Positions 1-8,279 of a DNA stretch of 64,000 bases are shown here, one piece after another (positions within the stretch are counted from its first letter, which is position 1; every line of letters begins with the position of its first letter). The notes under the pieces were generated by a model. It was not told the origin of the DNA, did not search any database, and saw only the letters and a list, made by a program, of their open reading frames with translations. This stretch comes from Chitinophaga ginsengisoli (lineage in GTDB: Bacteria > Bacteroidota > Bacteroidia > Chitinophagales > Chitinophagaceae), in the NCBI RefSeq assembly GCF_003014595.1, contig NZ_PYGK01000001.1:988820-1052819 (forward strand), read 5' to 3'. The position numbers and the translations under genes are program-made.

Positions 1-885
1 TTGGTTATTGGTGCTTACTTGAATATTATAGGCTGGTTTCAGTTGACCATTTTTCATATGATCTTCTTTGAGCCGCATGAACGTCGCATCTGGATCCGTT
101 TTGCTCATGCTGCTTCGCCCATCGCCTATCCGGGCTTCCTGCTGCTCATACTTGTCAAGTGCTGCCGGCCAATGTTTACGCGCGTAATTCAGCTTCTGCT
201 TCACCTCCTTACTGACGGGCTTATCCTTCAATGCTTCATTTATTTTATCAATGGTTGCATTCACTTTCTCTTTATCGATTTTATCAAAACCAGAAGGATC
301 TGTATCATCCATCTCTGCTGCAGCTACCGACTGGGCATACTGCCATAGCTCGTTTAACTGCTCCTTTATCTTCTCCCGGTTCCTCTTAATGGCATTTCCC
401 CATACAAAGCTATACCGATTGGCGTTCGCCTCTATTTTGGTCCCGTCTGTATAAAGTTCTTTAAGACTTAGAAGTCCTTCCTCGCATAATAGCAATACTA
501 CCTGGGTGAAAATGGGTTGTAACGTTTTCTGAAGACGCTTGCCGCGGAAGCGGTTAATAGTATTATGGTCTGGGGTGCTCATTCCACTTAACCACATATA
601 ATGTATATGCTGATTAACGGCATCTTCTATTTTACGACTACTGTATATATTATTAATGTGGGAATAAACCAGGACCTTTAATAACATTCGAGGATGGTAG
701 CTACTTGTCCCTCCTGGCTTGTACTGTTGCAGTAGCGTTGTAATATCCACCTTATCCAGAATCTCATTCACGGTTCTGACTGGATGATTGGCTGGAATCA
801 GATCATTTAGATCTGGTGGTAATAGCATACCCTGATGTTGGTGATTGCTTTTAAATACAACTGATAATGTTTTGCCTCTTGCCAT
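1..885 (-). CDS. IS1182-family transposase, partial (C-terminus off window)
   Basis: An open frame of 295 codons starts at the ATG at 885 ([18 protein letters not shown]) and runs off the left edge without a stop. The N-terminal part has the usual DUF772-type transposase features: a [11 protein letters not shown] motif near residues 100-110, a [13 protein letters not shown] stretch near 145-157 that holds the first catalytic Asp of a DDE/DDD nuclease, and a charged middle section with KTDPDATFM. The DNA-cutting core beyond residue 295 is not visible. The protein would bind the terminal repeats and catalyse transposition. The frame is uninterrupted in the visible part, unlike the copy at 17.4-18.5 kb, so this copy may be intact and active. 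Confidence 0.85.
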   Translation of the reverse strand, partial: MARGKTLSVVFKSNHQHQGMLLPPDLNDLIPANHPVRTVNEILDKVDITTLLQQYKPGGTSSYHPRMLLKVLVYSHINNIYSSRKIEDAVNQHIHYMWLSGMSTPDHNTINRFRGKRLQKTLQPIFTQVVLLLCEEGLLSLKELYTDGTKIEANANRYSFVWGNAIKRNREKIKEQLNELWQYAQSVAAAEMDDTDPSGFDKIDKEKVNATIDKINEALKDKPVSKEVKQKLNYARKHWPAALDKYEQQEARIGDGRSSMSKTDPDATFMRLKEDHMKNGQLKPAYNIQVSTNNQ

Positions 886-992
886 ACTGCCTATAACACA
901 ATAAGCAGCATATGGTTAACAAAAAGGCACCTTTTATTAAAAAAAACTCCATAAAAAGAAGAAGCTGTCCCAATTACTTTTGAGACAGCCCC
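1..992 (-). mobile_element. IS1182-like insertion sequence, one end only
   Basis: This is the promoter-side end of an insertion sequence whose other end lies left of the window. The terminal repeat, read on the minus strand from 992, begins GGGGCTGTCTCAAAAG. A subterminal inverted repeat (GCTGTC at 964-969 with GACAGC at 984-989) can fold into a hairpin. The 17226-18630 element has a very similar terminus (GAGGGTGTCTCAAAAG) and a related transposase, so the two belong to the same family. Assignment to IS1182 is from recall of the transposase type, not from a database search. No target-site duplication can be checked because the left end is missing. Confidence 0.8.
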
Positions 993-1210
993 ATTGTATT
1001 TTAGAACAAGGAGTAACATAACTACGTATTCGCATGGTTGTATGAAATCAATATCGACAATATTCTACTGTCTCTCCTATTTATTATCTCTATATACTAA
1101 GTGTACTTTTATATTGTAACTTAATTTTGTTTTAGCAAATGGTGACAAAAATAGCAGAAGCGATGCGTTTAATTAACCCGATTTAACCCAGCATAAAAAA
1201 GATATATATC

Positions 1211-1552
1211 ATGAAGAAAGCTCGTATAATATTAATTGCAATTTTGATTCTTGCAATCGCCGGCACTGCCGTTGCATTACGTACTACCACCAAATATACT
1301 GGTTTGTTATGTTTTACGGCAACACACTCCTATTCAGCGAATGGCACTCTTTATTCAAGAGCTGCAACATTTATTGCGCCTCATCTTTCACTTTATGTGA
1401 GTCCGTTGGGACCTGCAAACTTCACATGTTTTTCGACCACTGGAACTATATCTGGTAGAATTACACTTACTGAGGTAGGCGGAATTGCAACGATAACGGT
1501 TCCTGTCTGGGTAGGCTTTACTTATAGTACACGAGTTACAACGGCAAACTAA
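1211..1552 (+). CDS. Small secreted protein, tandem paralogue 1 of 3
   Basis: A 113-residue protein with an N-terminal hydrophobic signal-like segment (MKKARIILIAILILAIAGTA) followed by a Thr/Ser-rich mature part. I do not recognise a named family. It aligns along its whole length with the proteins at 1692-2030 and 2435-2776. Shared landmarks are a TxxSYSxxGTLYS block near residues 36-47, an F-x-x-PH block, and a C-terminal GxITLTxVGGxATITxPxW block ending in an R-T/V-T-x-x-N tail. It has two Cys that the other copies lack and is the most diverged of the three. It could be a small exported beta-strand protein. The signal peptide is seen in the sequence; the function is unknown. Confidence 0.7.
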   Translation: MKKARIILIAILILAIAGTAVALRTTTKYTGLLCFTATHSYSANGTLYSRAATFIAPHLSLYVSPLGPANFTCFSTTGTISGRITLTEVGGIATITVPVWVGFTYSTRVTTAN

Positions 1553-1691
1553 AATAACAATATCTCCGATCGGAAGGCCAGCATTGATTGCAAGCGAATC
1601 TGGCCGATGGGGAAGCCGAAAACCATTAGAAACGAGTAGGCATACTTTAATTCTTTAAGTTTAGCCTTTTGAATAAAAAGGCACTATTATT

Positions 1692-2030
1692 ATGAAGAAA
1701 GCTCGCATCGCACTCGCCACAATCGCACTTATGGCAGTAGTAGGAGGAGCATTCGCATTTAAAGCAATGCGTACAGGCCTCGCTTTCTACACGACTACCA
1801 ATTCTTATTCCACTTTTGGAACATTGTATAGTGCAGCAGCACCATTTGTTGGCCCACACCTAGTTTCTTTCATTACTCCGAATGGTGCTACAAATGCTGA
1901 CGCTGTATCGGTTACAGGAACAACAGTAGGTGGACCAATTACATTAACACAGGTAGGTGGAACCGCAACCATCACCATTCCTCGTTGGACTGGTCCTACT
2001 TACGCTACAAGGACAACCCTTGCGAATTAA
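1692..2030 (+). CDS. Small secreted protein, tandem paralogue 2 of 3
   Basis: A 112-residue homologue of its two neighbours, beginning MKKARIALATIALMAVVGGA and ending in a TTLAN tail. It has no Cys. The signal-like segment (residues 1-22) and the TLTQVGGTATITIP block are very close to those of the third copy. A 7-bp hairpin (GCCTTTT at 1664-1670 with AAAAGGC at 1676-1682) sits in the leader, 9 bases before the ATG, and might affect translation. A strong terminator follows at 2037. Function is unknown. The repeated local duplication suggests selection for dosage or diversity, which is inference. Confidence 0.7.
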   Translation: MKKARIALATIALMAVVGGAFAFKAMRTGLAFYTTTNSYSTFGTLYSAAAPFVGPHLVSFITPNGATNADAVSVTGTTVGGPITLTQVGGTATITIPRWTGPTYATRTTLAN

Positions 2031-2036
2031 TGATCT

Positions 2037-2070
2037 AAGAATCAAGACCTATGGGTCTTGATTCTTTTAA
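2037..2070 (+). terminator. Rho-independent terminator after paralogue 2
   Basis: AAGAATCAAGACC (2037-2049) pairs perfectly with GGTCTTGATTCTT (2054-2066) across a 4-base loop and is followed by a short T-rich stretch. It starts 6 bases after the stop codon. Confidence 0.8.
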
Positions 2071-2434
2071 TTCTTTAGTTTTGAATTTACGATACTATCG
2101 CAAGACTTAAGTGATGATCTGCAATTATCTCTATTTTTTCAAAATATCTGGATTTTAGAATAATCCACATATTTTGTATCAGGATAACTCCCTATAGCCA
2201 TTCAACTAACTTATCAATGGTTGAATTTACCTAAATTATCACTATGCCTGGTGCTTGGAGTGGCTACCTTGGCGCAACACCCCCATACAATAGTTCGATT
2301 AATATCGGCATCTTCACTTTCAGTTTTCGATCTATTAACAATGCGGAGTTTGAAGGAAGTTGGAAGCGAAAGAAAGTGCAACTTGTTCTAAACTTTCAGA
2401 TATCAAAATAAAATACCTTTAATACAGAATCGCT

Positions 2435-2776
2435 ATGAGAAATAAATCTCGCGTTGTGCTCGCTACAATTGCGTTTATAGGAGTAGTCGGAGGAACGTTC
2501 GCATTTAAAGCAATGCGCACTGGCATCCCTTTCGTCACAATCACTAACTCATACCTCACATTTGGAACACTGTATAGTAGGGTTGCTCCGTTTGTTGGCA
2601 CTCACCCATCAGCTTGGATTACACCTCAGGGGCTAATAAATACTGTAGCAATATCAACGACAGGGATAGCAGTAGGTGGACCGATTACTTTAACACAGGT
2701 TGGAGGAACTGCAACCATTACAATTCCTCTTTGGACAGGTGTGACATACAATACGAGGGTGGTTTTAATGAATTAA
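2435..2776 (+). CDS. Small secreted protein, tandem paralogue 3 of 3
   Basis: A 113-residue homologue of the two preceding genes, starting MRNKSRVVLATIAFIGVVGG. It has the signal-like segment, TNSYLTFGTLYS near residues 36-47, and GGPITLTQVGGTATITIPLW near the C-terminus. It has no Cys. It is separated from copy 2 by 404 bases that include a terminator, so it probably has its own promoter. No function is recognised. All three copies keep open frames while other genes on this island have decayed, which argues that they are expressed. Confidence 0.7.
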   Translation: MRNKSRVVLATIAFIGVVGGTFAFKAMRTGIPFVTITNSYLTFGTLYSRVAPFVGTHPSAWITPQGLINTVAISTTGIAVGGPITLTQVGGTATITIPLWTGVTYNTRVVLMN

Positions 2777-2910
2777 AAGCAAAAATTTAAACAGCAATTC
2801 CCATGAGTTTTGGACGGTCACTTCAGTTGACAATTCTTCCACCAAAGACTGGTCTGTTCTCAAAGTGACAGCAGTTTATGTGAACATATTACTGGTGCAA
2901 TGATTATGGA

Positions 2911-2936
2911 AAGCCAACTGAGTATTCAGTTGGCTT
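2911..2936 (+). terminator. Hairpin after paralogue 3
   Basis: AAGCCAACTGA (2911-2921) and TCAGTTGGCTT (2926-2936) form a perfect 11-bp stem with a GTAT loop. There is no long T run, so termination may be weak. It lies between the end of the small-protein cluster and the convergent peptidase gene. Confidence 0.55.
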
Positions 2937-3091
2937 GAACGGTGAGAATGACCACTATTAATTCGATAAAGGCAGTTAGATACTATTCGTTGCCTTGTTC
3001 ATAAAAAAAGTCGACAATGCAATGTGTAGATAGTTGAAGGCCGGTTCGGGAATGGCTGGTAGTTTGCGCCGATCACAGGCAAAGAAACTGC

Positions 3092-5635
3092 TTATTTTGA
3101 GTATCCGTTTTTCATCCAGTCAGGCATAGGCTTTCCCATTAAATAGAAATCAAAGAATTCCTGTTGTTTGATTTGAAAGTCCCGAGCTTGAGTTTCATCT
3201 GACATAATATGCCCCATTGGATATTCTAATAACCATACAGGCTTTCCTGCTCTTCTTAAGGAAGTAAATATCTCAATAGATTGACCAATCTTAACATTGT
3301 TGTCGTAGGTTCCATGCATTAGTAACAAAGGCGTGTTTACTTTATCGGATGTAAATACAGAAGAGTTCTCAATGTAAACCTGTGGATGTGACCAAGGGGT
3401 TGTTTGCAAATTATATTGGCCGATCTCTTGTATACTCTGATCGCTTCCTTCTCCAAATGAAAGGCCTCCATAACCACTTATTAAGTCAGATTTGCCGGAA
3501 GATGCCTGGGCGGCAGCAAATAATGTAGAATGCGTGGCTACGAAATTTGTGATATAACCTCCAAAGCTTTGTCCTTGCAGTCCCATCTTTGTTGAATCTA
3601 TCCATTTGTAATTCCTTGTGAGATGCTTTGCCATTTGTTCAATGCAATCGAGCGCTTTGGGTCCGGTATTACCTACTGATGGTTGGATGTCAACAACACA
3701 TATTATATAACCCCTACTTGTGTACCAAGGAACATTGACATTAACGGTACTTAATGCCGGAGTACGAAATTGAAATCGCTCAAAGCTACGGTTCATATAG
3801 AAATTAAAGATGATCGGATGTCTTTTAGTTGTATCTAAGTGCTTGGGAAGATAAAGAAGCCCATAATTTATTGATGAGTCATTTAAGGTAGTTTTAATAA
3901 GTCGTGATTGAAACCAAGCATATTCTTTGGAGCCATCTTCTTTGCTAATTTGAACAGCAGTAGATAGTTTTTTTATTAAGTATAAGTTCGGTTGGTTTTC
4001 GGCGGTTTGCCTTAAGACCAAAAGGTCATCAATAAGTTTTGATTTTATTGGCATTTTGCTGTTGGCACCTATTTCCGGATAATAGTATAAACACTCATCC
4101 AATATTGTTATATCGGGATTACCATTTGCGTATAGTTTGACTTTCGTAAAACCATTTCTGTGGGTAATGTCCTCTTTGACTGTCAGTAGGATTGAGTCCT
4201 GGCCTATTATATCGTCAAGAAGTTCAGCGGTTCTAAATCTGAGTGTTGGATGATTATTGCCTGCGGTAAGACACCATGCCTCGTTTTCATTTTCAGGATT
4301 CAGCTGGTAGACATTATATTCGTCATGTAAAATTAAATATTTGTCGTTTGATATCCACTGATCGTCTGCATGGCTATATATATTGTCAATTTTTTTAATG
4401 GTTCCTAATTTCTCAATTTGCTTCGATACGTCGGTTATGTTCTGTGTTTTAATCTGGAAACAGAATAAATGGCTTGAGATCGTGTCAATCCAGGTTATAT
4501 ATTTACTATGAGGCGATAATTTTATATTTACCGGTTTATGACTACTAGGAATGAACTTGCGTAAGGTCGGCTCTTCCACATCAATAATGTAATATCTCGG
4601 CAACCAATTTGTGTTCCAAAAGGCCTCCCTTTCATTAGTCAATGTCTTAACGACCGCATAACGACTTCCTTCACGGCTTACTAACGTCGTTGAGTCACTC
4701 CACAATTTGCTTAGCTTCGCATTTTTGAATGAAAACCCGATCCACATTTCAGGGTTATCAACATAGGGTAAATTTGAAACAAGATATTTGTCCTGGTAAT
4801 TCCAAATCTTTAGATCGTTTTTTGCTTTAAGCCATTTAGGCGGCGCGCTTTCCTTTTCATAAACTCTAAAAGTAATAGTATTGCCATCGTCGGCTATTTT
4901 TAGCGATCCCTGCGCGAATCCAAAATTATTTAGTGTAGAATCAATTTCAATTTTCTGGCGTTTTAGTTTATTGGTTTTATCTAGCGTGTATTTGAAGATG
5001 GCTTCGTTTACCTGTTCTAAGCATAAAAGTATTAGGCTACTACTACTGGAATCATAAGTTGCATCTGTAAGGTTGTGCCCAAAGTTAATGTTTATTTCTT
5101 TGTTATTAATAAGATCGAGCTGCTGCATGGAAGAATCTCTAATAAGATATAGCAGACTTTTTTCGGAGATTAATATTGTTTTTTTGGGTCGTTGAAAATG
5201 CCATATGTTCTTCGATTCAAGATCTTCTATTATTAGGCTATCATTTTTTTCATAGCCAATTTTTTTTGTTCCTATTTCATGTAAAAATAGAAATTCATTA
5301 GCCTCTGTAATGACCCTTTTTTTTTGTTTTTTTTTCAAATCAAATTCATATATGCCATCTCTTCCCCAGATAAAAATTTGTCTGGAGTCATTCGAAAACG
5401 TTGCTTCACGATAATCTGAGAGAGCTAAGATTTTATTTCCGTTGTTGTTCATGACTTTAAGCATAACATCGCCCTTGTCGGAGGCAGTAGCATACCAAAT
5501 ATAATTTCCGTCCTGAGAAATTCCGTAATCACGTATACTTCGCCAATTTGCAACAGTCTCAAAGTCTATTGTTTTCTTTTGCGCAATCAGAAAAAATGAA
5601 AGAAATAGTAGAAATGATGTTAATAGAAATCTCAT
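3092..5635 (-). CDS. Prolyl oligopeptidase-family (S9) serine peptidase, exported
   Basis: An 847-residue protein with an N-terminal signal peptide (MRFLLTSFLLFLSFFLIAQ). Residues from about 20 to 590 form a beta-propeller-like region rich in WD-type strands. The C-terminal alpha/beta hydrolase carries GQSFGG with the nucleophile at Ser690, HGTYDNN with Asp778 and MGHIM with His809, the expected Ser-Asp-His order for S9 peptidases of the dipeptidyl-peptidase type. It should cleave short peptides in the periplasm or at the cell surface. Homologues are common in Bacteroidota. The gene stands alone on the minus strand between the small secreted proteins and the FecR gene. Substrate specificity cannot be read from the sequence. 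Confidence 0.9.
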   Translation of the reverse strand: MRFLLTSFLLFLSFFLIAQKKTIDFETVANWRSIRDYGISQDGNYIWYATASDKGDVMLKVMNNNGNKILALSDYREATFSNDSRQIFIWGRDGIYEFDLKKKQKKRVITEANEFLFLHEIGTKKIGYEKNDSLIIEDLESKNIWHFQRPKKTILISEKSLLYLIRDSSMQQLDLINNKEININFGHNLTDATYDSSSSSLILLCLEQVNEAIFKYTLDKTNKLKRQKIEIDSTLNNFGFAQGSLKIADDGNTITFRVYEKESAPPKWLKAKNDLKIWNYQDKYLVSNLPYVDNPEMWIGFSFKNAKLSKLWSDSTTLVSREGSRYAVVKTLTNEREAFWNTNWLPRYYIIDVEEPTLRKFIPSSHKPVNIKLSPHSKYITWIDTISSHLFCFQIKTQNITDVSKQIEKLGTIKKIDNIYSHADDQWISNDKYLILHDEYNVYQLNPENENEAWCLTAGNNHPTLRFRTAELLDDIIGQDSILLTVKEDITHRNGFTKVKLYANGNPDITILDECLYYYPEIGANSKMPIKSKLIDDLLVLRQTAENQPNLYLIKKLSTAVQISKEDGSKEYAWFQSRLIKTTLNDSSINYGLLYLPKHLDTTKRHPIIFNFYMNRSFERFQFRTPALSTVNVNVPWYTSRGYIICVVDIQPSVGNTGPKALDCIEQMAKHLTRNYKWIDSTKMGLQGQSFGGYITNFVATHSTLFAAAQASSGKSDLISGYGGLSFGEGSDQSIQEIGQYNLQTTPWSHPQVYIENSSVFTSDKVNTPLLLMHGTYDNNVKIGQSIEIFTSLRRAGKPVWLLEYPMGHIMSDETQARDFQIKQQEFFDFYLMGKPMPDWMKNGYSK

Positions 5636-6150
5636 AAAAAATGATATTTGGTTTTATGGGTGCTACTATCTTTATATAACCTTGTGTTGAGGAAGGTATA
5701 ACGCTGTTGTAGGAAGTTTAGTCCTTGTTCGTCGTCATTGAAATTCATACTCCTATTTATACCTTCTTTTGGCTTTTGATAGTTATTTGCCATTACTTTC
5801 TATTTGTCCCTGTTTTTCGCAGTGTCATTTGATTTACCAGGTATTTCTTATCCTCAGATTCCATTATGCATCCCAGATAGGCGAGGAGTAGTATTGCACA
5901 TATTTTATCAAAAATAGCTTTCCGGCCTTATTATGAGTTGACACGCGAGACCTTTCAAAAGCGTAAGTGAGTAAAAGCATGACGTACCGATGCTCTTCCT
6001 TGGTACGAATCTACATCCTTTGACTGTTGTGATATTTCATTTGGTAATTGACAATGTTTCATAACTATAGCTATTTACTGGCGCACTGTTTCATCCAAAA
6101 GTGTTGGTTTGATTTAAGGACTATATTGAGGGAATTCTTATATTAAATAC
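5636..6150. other. Intergenic region, no gene seen
   Basis: About 515 bases between the minus-strand peptidase start and the minus-strand fecR stop. It is AT-rich, has no convincing open frame on either strand, and should contain the promoter for the peptidase. I see no long inverted repeat. Confidence 0.6.
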
Positions 6151-7284
6151 CTATCTTATATGGTAAACACCATGGGTGTCTTTCTCATATTGTATTGCAT
6201 TAGTTATTTTAATGCCTTTTAGAAAATCTTCAATAGGTTGATCTCTACGAAGTATACCGCTGAATCGTTGTTTGGAAGCATTTTCGCTATCTATCACCAC
6301 TGTTATTCCATACCAACGGCTGATTGTGGCAGTAAGGTCTGTCAACGTTTGCGTCTCAATGTAATACTTTCCCTCCTGCCAGGCTAGTGTTACTGAAGCA
6401 TCAAACCTAATAATCTTTAGTCCATTTTTACTCGTTACAGCTTCTTCACCTGGCTTTAGTATGATATTTGAATTTTCAGTATTAACTTTTAAAGATCCCT
6501 CTACAAGTGCAATTTTGTAAATATCAGTGTCATATGTGTTGACGTTAAAGGAAGTACCTAATACCTCAATTGTTCCATTTGGAAGATGAACTATGAGTGG
6601 CTGACTTGCCTTTTTGGCCACTTTAAGATAAGCTTCGCCATTTATAATAATTTCTCTTTTGTTACCAGAGAACGTGAGAGGAAATGTTAATTCGCTTTCG
6701 GAGTTTAAATGAATCTCAGAACCGTCGGATAAGAATATTTTGTAGTCTTTTCCTGCCGGAACAAGTATTGAAGCACTTCCAGGGGAAGGTTCGGCTATCG
6801 AATGATAATGTAGGGAATTATTATTTGTCACAAGGTCTATGCTTTTGGATCTGAATTGTTGGCTACTTGAATCCAAAGCAATAGTTTCGCCATTGGGCAA
6901 ACGTAGCAGCACGTTCTTGGCCGGTGTTAAATTGCGCTGCAATGCAACAGATTCTAAATTACTACGTCCGGGATAGTAAATTTTTAATAATAAAAGTCCA
7001 ATAATGAGCATCGCTGCTACGCCGGCGATCCATGTACTTACCTGAATTTTTCTTTCCTGTTTTTTTGCTATTTTCAGCGCTTGCTGAGCCCAGTCAGCCG
7101 TAGGCTGTTCTTTCAAATAATCTCTTACTGGACCCTCTACAGTCTTCCTTATTTCCTGCTGCAATTTTCGTATGGACGGATCACCTTCTAATAACTTTTC
7201 TAGGAGTTGGCTTTCCTCTTCATTGATCATATTAAAGATGTCCGATAAGATAAGGGTTTCAATATCGTGGCGGCTTAAGTTCAT
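6151..7284 (-). CDS. FecR-family anti-sigma factor
   Basis: A 377-residue membrane regulator. Residues 1-80 are a cytoplasmic sigma-binding part, a single membrane segment lies near residues 83-104 (VSTWIAGVAAMLIIGLLLLK), and a FecR beta domain covers about 165-265 (SILVPAGKDYKIFLSDGSEI, INGEAYLKV, VLGTSFNVNTYD). A DUF4974-like C-terminal domain with STN-like strands covers about 305-377. It sits 45 bases downstream of an ECF sigma gene and faces a SusC gene with an STN domain. In this family the STN domain of the loaded transporter signals through FecR to free the sigma factor, which then raises susC/susD transcription. The arrangement here fits that loop; the inducer is unknown. Confidence 0.92.
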   Translation of the reverse strand: MNLSRHDIETLILSDIFNMINEEESQLLEKLLEGDPSIRKLQQEIRKTVEGPVRDYLKEQPTADWAQQALKIAKKQERKIQVSTWIAGVAAMLIIGLLLLKIYYPGRSNLESVALQRNLTPAKNVLLRLPNGETIALDSSSQQFRSKSIDLVTNNNSLHYHSIAEPSPGSASILVPAGKDYKIFLSDGSEIHLNSESELTFPLTFSGNKREIIINGEAYLKVAKKASQPLIVHLPNGTIEVLGTSFNVNTYDTDIYKIALVEGSLKVNTENSNIILKPGEEAVTSKNGLKIIRFDASVTLAWQEGKYYIETQTLTDLTATISRWYGITVVIDSENASKQRFSGILRRDQPIEDFLKGIKITNAIQYEKDTHGVYHIR

Positions 7285-7329
7285 ATATAGATATACCGTA
7301 CAATCCTGGAAATAGTACCTAGTATTTAA

Positions 7330-7884
7330 TCAAGATTTTTTAATAAATGCTAATTTTTCTCTGAGAGCGGCAAGTGCTTTGGACATAGTATTTTTCACTG
7401 TTTGTGGCTTTAAAGAAAGTGATTCTACAATTTCATGATGACTTTTATTCTCAAACATTATTAATCTGAAGACGTTCTGTTGTTTGGGCGGTAAACTATT
7501 GATGGCCGCAGCTAATTGCCTACCCAATGTTCGATTGTCTAAAAATTTGTCACCATCAATATAACTTGCCTCTTTCAGAAGTCGATCTCTGCTTTTCTTT
7601 TCCACTTCCCAATGCCTTCTAAGATCAATAACATGTTGTTTGGTGAGAAACAATAAGAGGTTTTTAATGCAAGTATAATCGGGTAATCTGTGTCTGATCT
7701 TCCAAACTTTTACAAATATATCTTGAACAAGATCCCTTGCCTCTTCACCGCGCTTCAATCTGTTATATGCATGGTAATAAACCATGGGACGGTATAGTTC
7801 AACAATTCTTTCAAATGCTGACTCATCATCAAGCTTAAGACGCTCCAGCAGCCTTTCATTATCGCTTCCTAAAACGTCGTTCAT
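7330..7884 (-). CDS. ECF-type RNA polymerase sigma-70 factor
   Basis: A 184-residue sigma factor. Region 2 lies at about residues 22-70 (FERIVELYRPMVYYHAYN, ARDLVQDIFVKVW) and region 4 at about 125-178 (INSLPPKQQNVFRLI, SHHEIVESLSLKPQTVKN). There is no region 1 or 3, as expected for the ECF class in Bacteroidota SusC/D loci. The fecR gene follows on the same strand and is probably cotranscribed. It is divergent from susC across 395 bases, so this sigma/anti-sigma pair very likely controls the locus to its right. No defect is visible. Confidence 0.93.
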   Translation of the reverse strand: MNDVLGSDNERLLERLKLDDESAFERIVELYRPMVYYHAYNRLKRGEEARDLVQDIFVKVWKIRHRLPDYTCIKNLLLFLTKQHVIDLRRHWEVEKKSRDRLLKEASYIDGDKFLDNRTLGRQLAAAINSLPPKQQNVFRLIMFENKSHHEIVESLSLKPQTVKNTMSKALAALREKLAFIKKS

Positions 7885-8279
7885 TTTGGTTGGTGGTTGG
7901 TTTATTATTATTTATAAAGTAACATAATTTTAATGTCTCAGCAAAAAAACTAAGGCAATGGACTCAAAACTAGTTATTTATATCCCTATGGCAAATGTAG
8001 GATTCAGTTTAGTTTTATTAGTTAATGCGAGGTTAACAAAAATGTAAAAATTATTTTAACCCCTGGGTACTTTTTTAGCACTTAAACGTACTTATATAGA
8101 AGACTAGCAAGTTTTAAAGTAACGGCAAAAGAACCTACGCTATTGTATCCCGGCATCGGATATGGAAGTATGCTATTATCCCGTCAAACCTTATCTGAAA
8201 CCAATTGTCTGCAAGGTAGTATACACTACCTGTAGTATTTCTTACAAACCAACATTAAGTAACCAAAACAAATTGCAAG
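7885..8279. other. Divergent control region between sigma gene and susC
   Basis: These 395 bases separate the minus-strand sigma gene from the plus-strand susC gene and must hold both promoters. The region is AT-rich with no gene. I could not pick a convincing ECF-type promoter pair by eye, so no site is assigned. Confidence 0.55.

Noticed and set aside
1570..1620. GGCCAG and CTGGCC stem after the first small secreted gene as a terminator
   Set aside because: The stem is short, the loop is long and no T run follows, so it is too weak to call.
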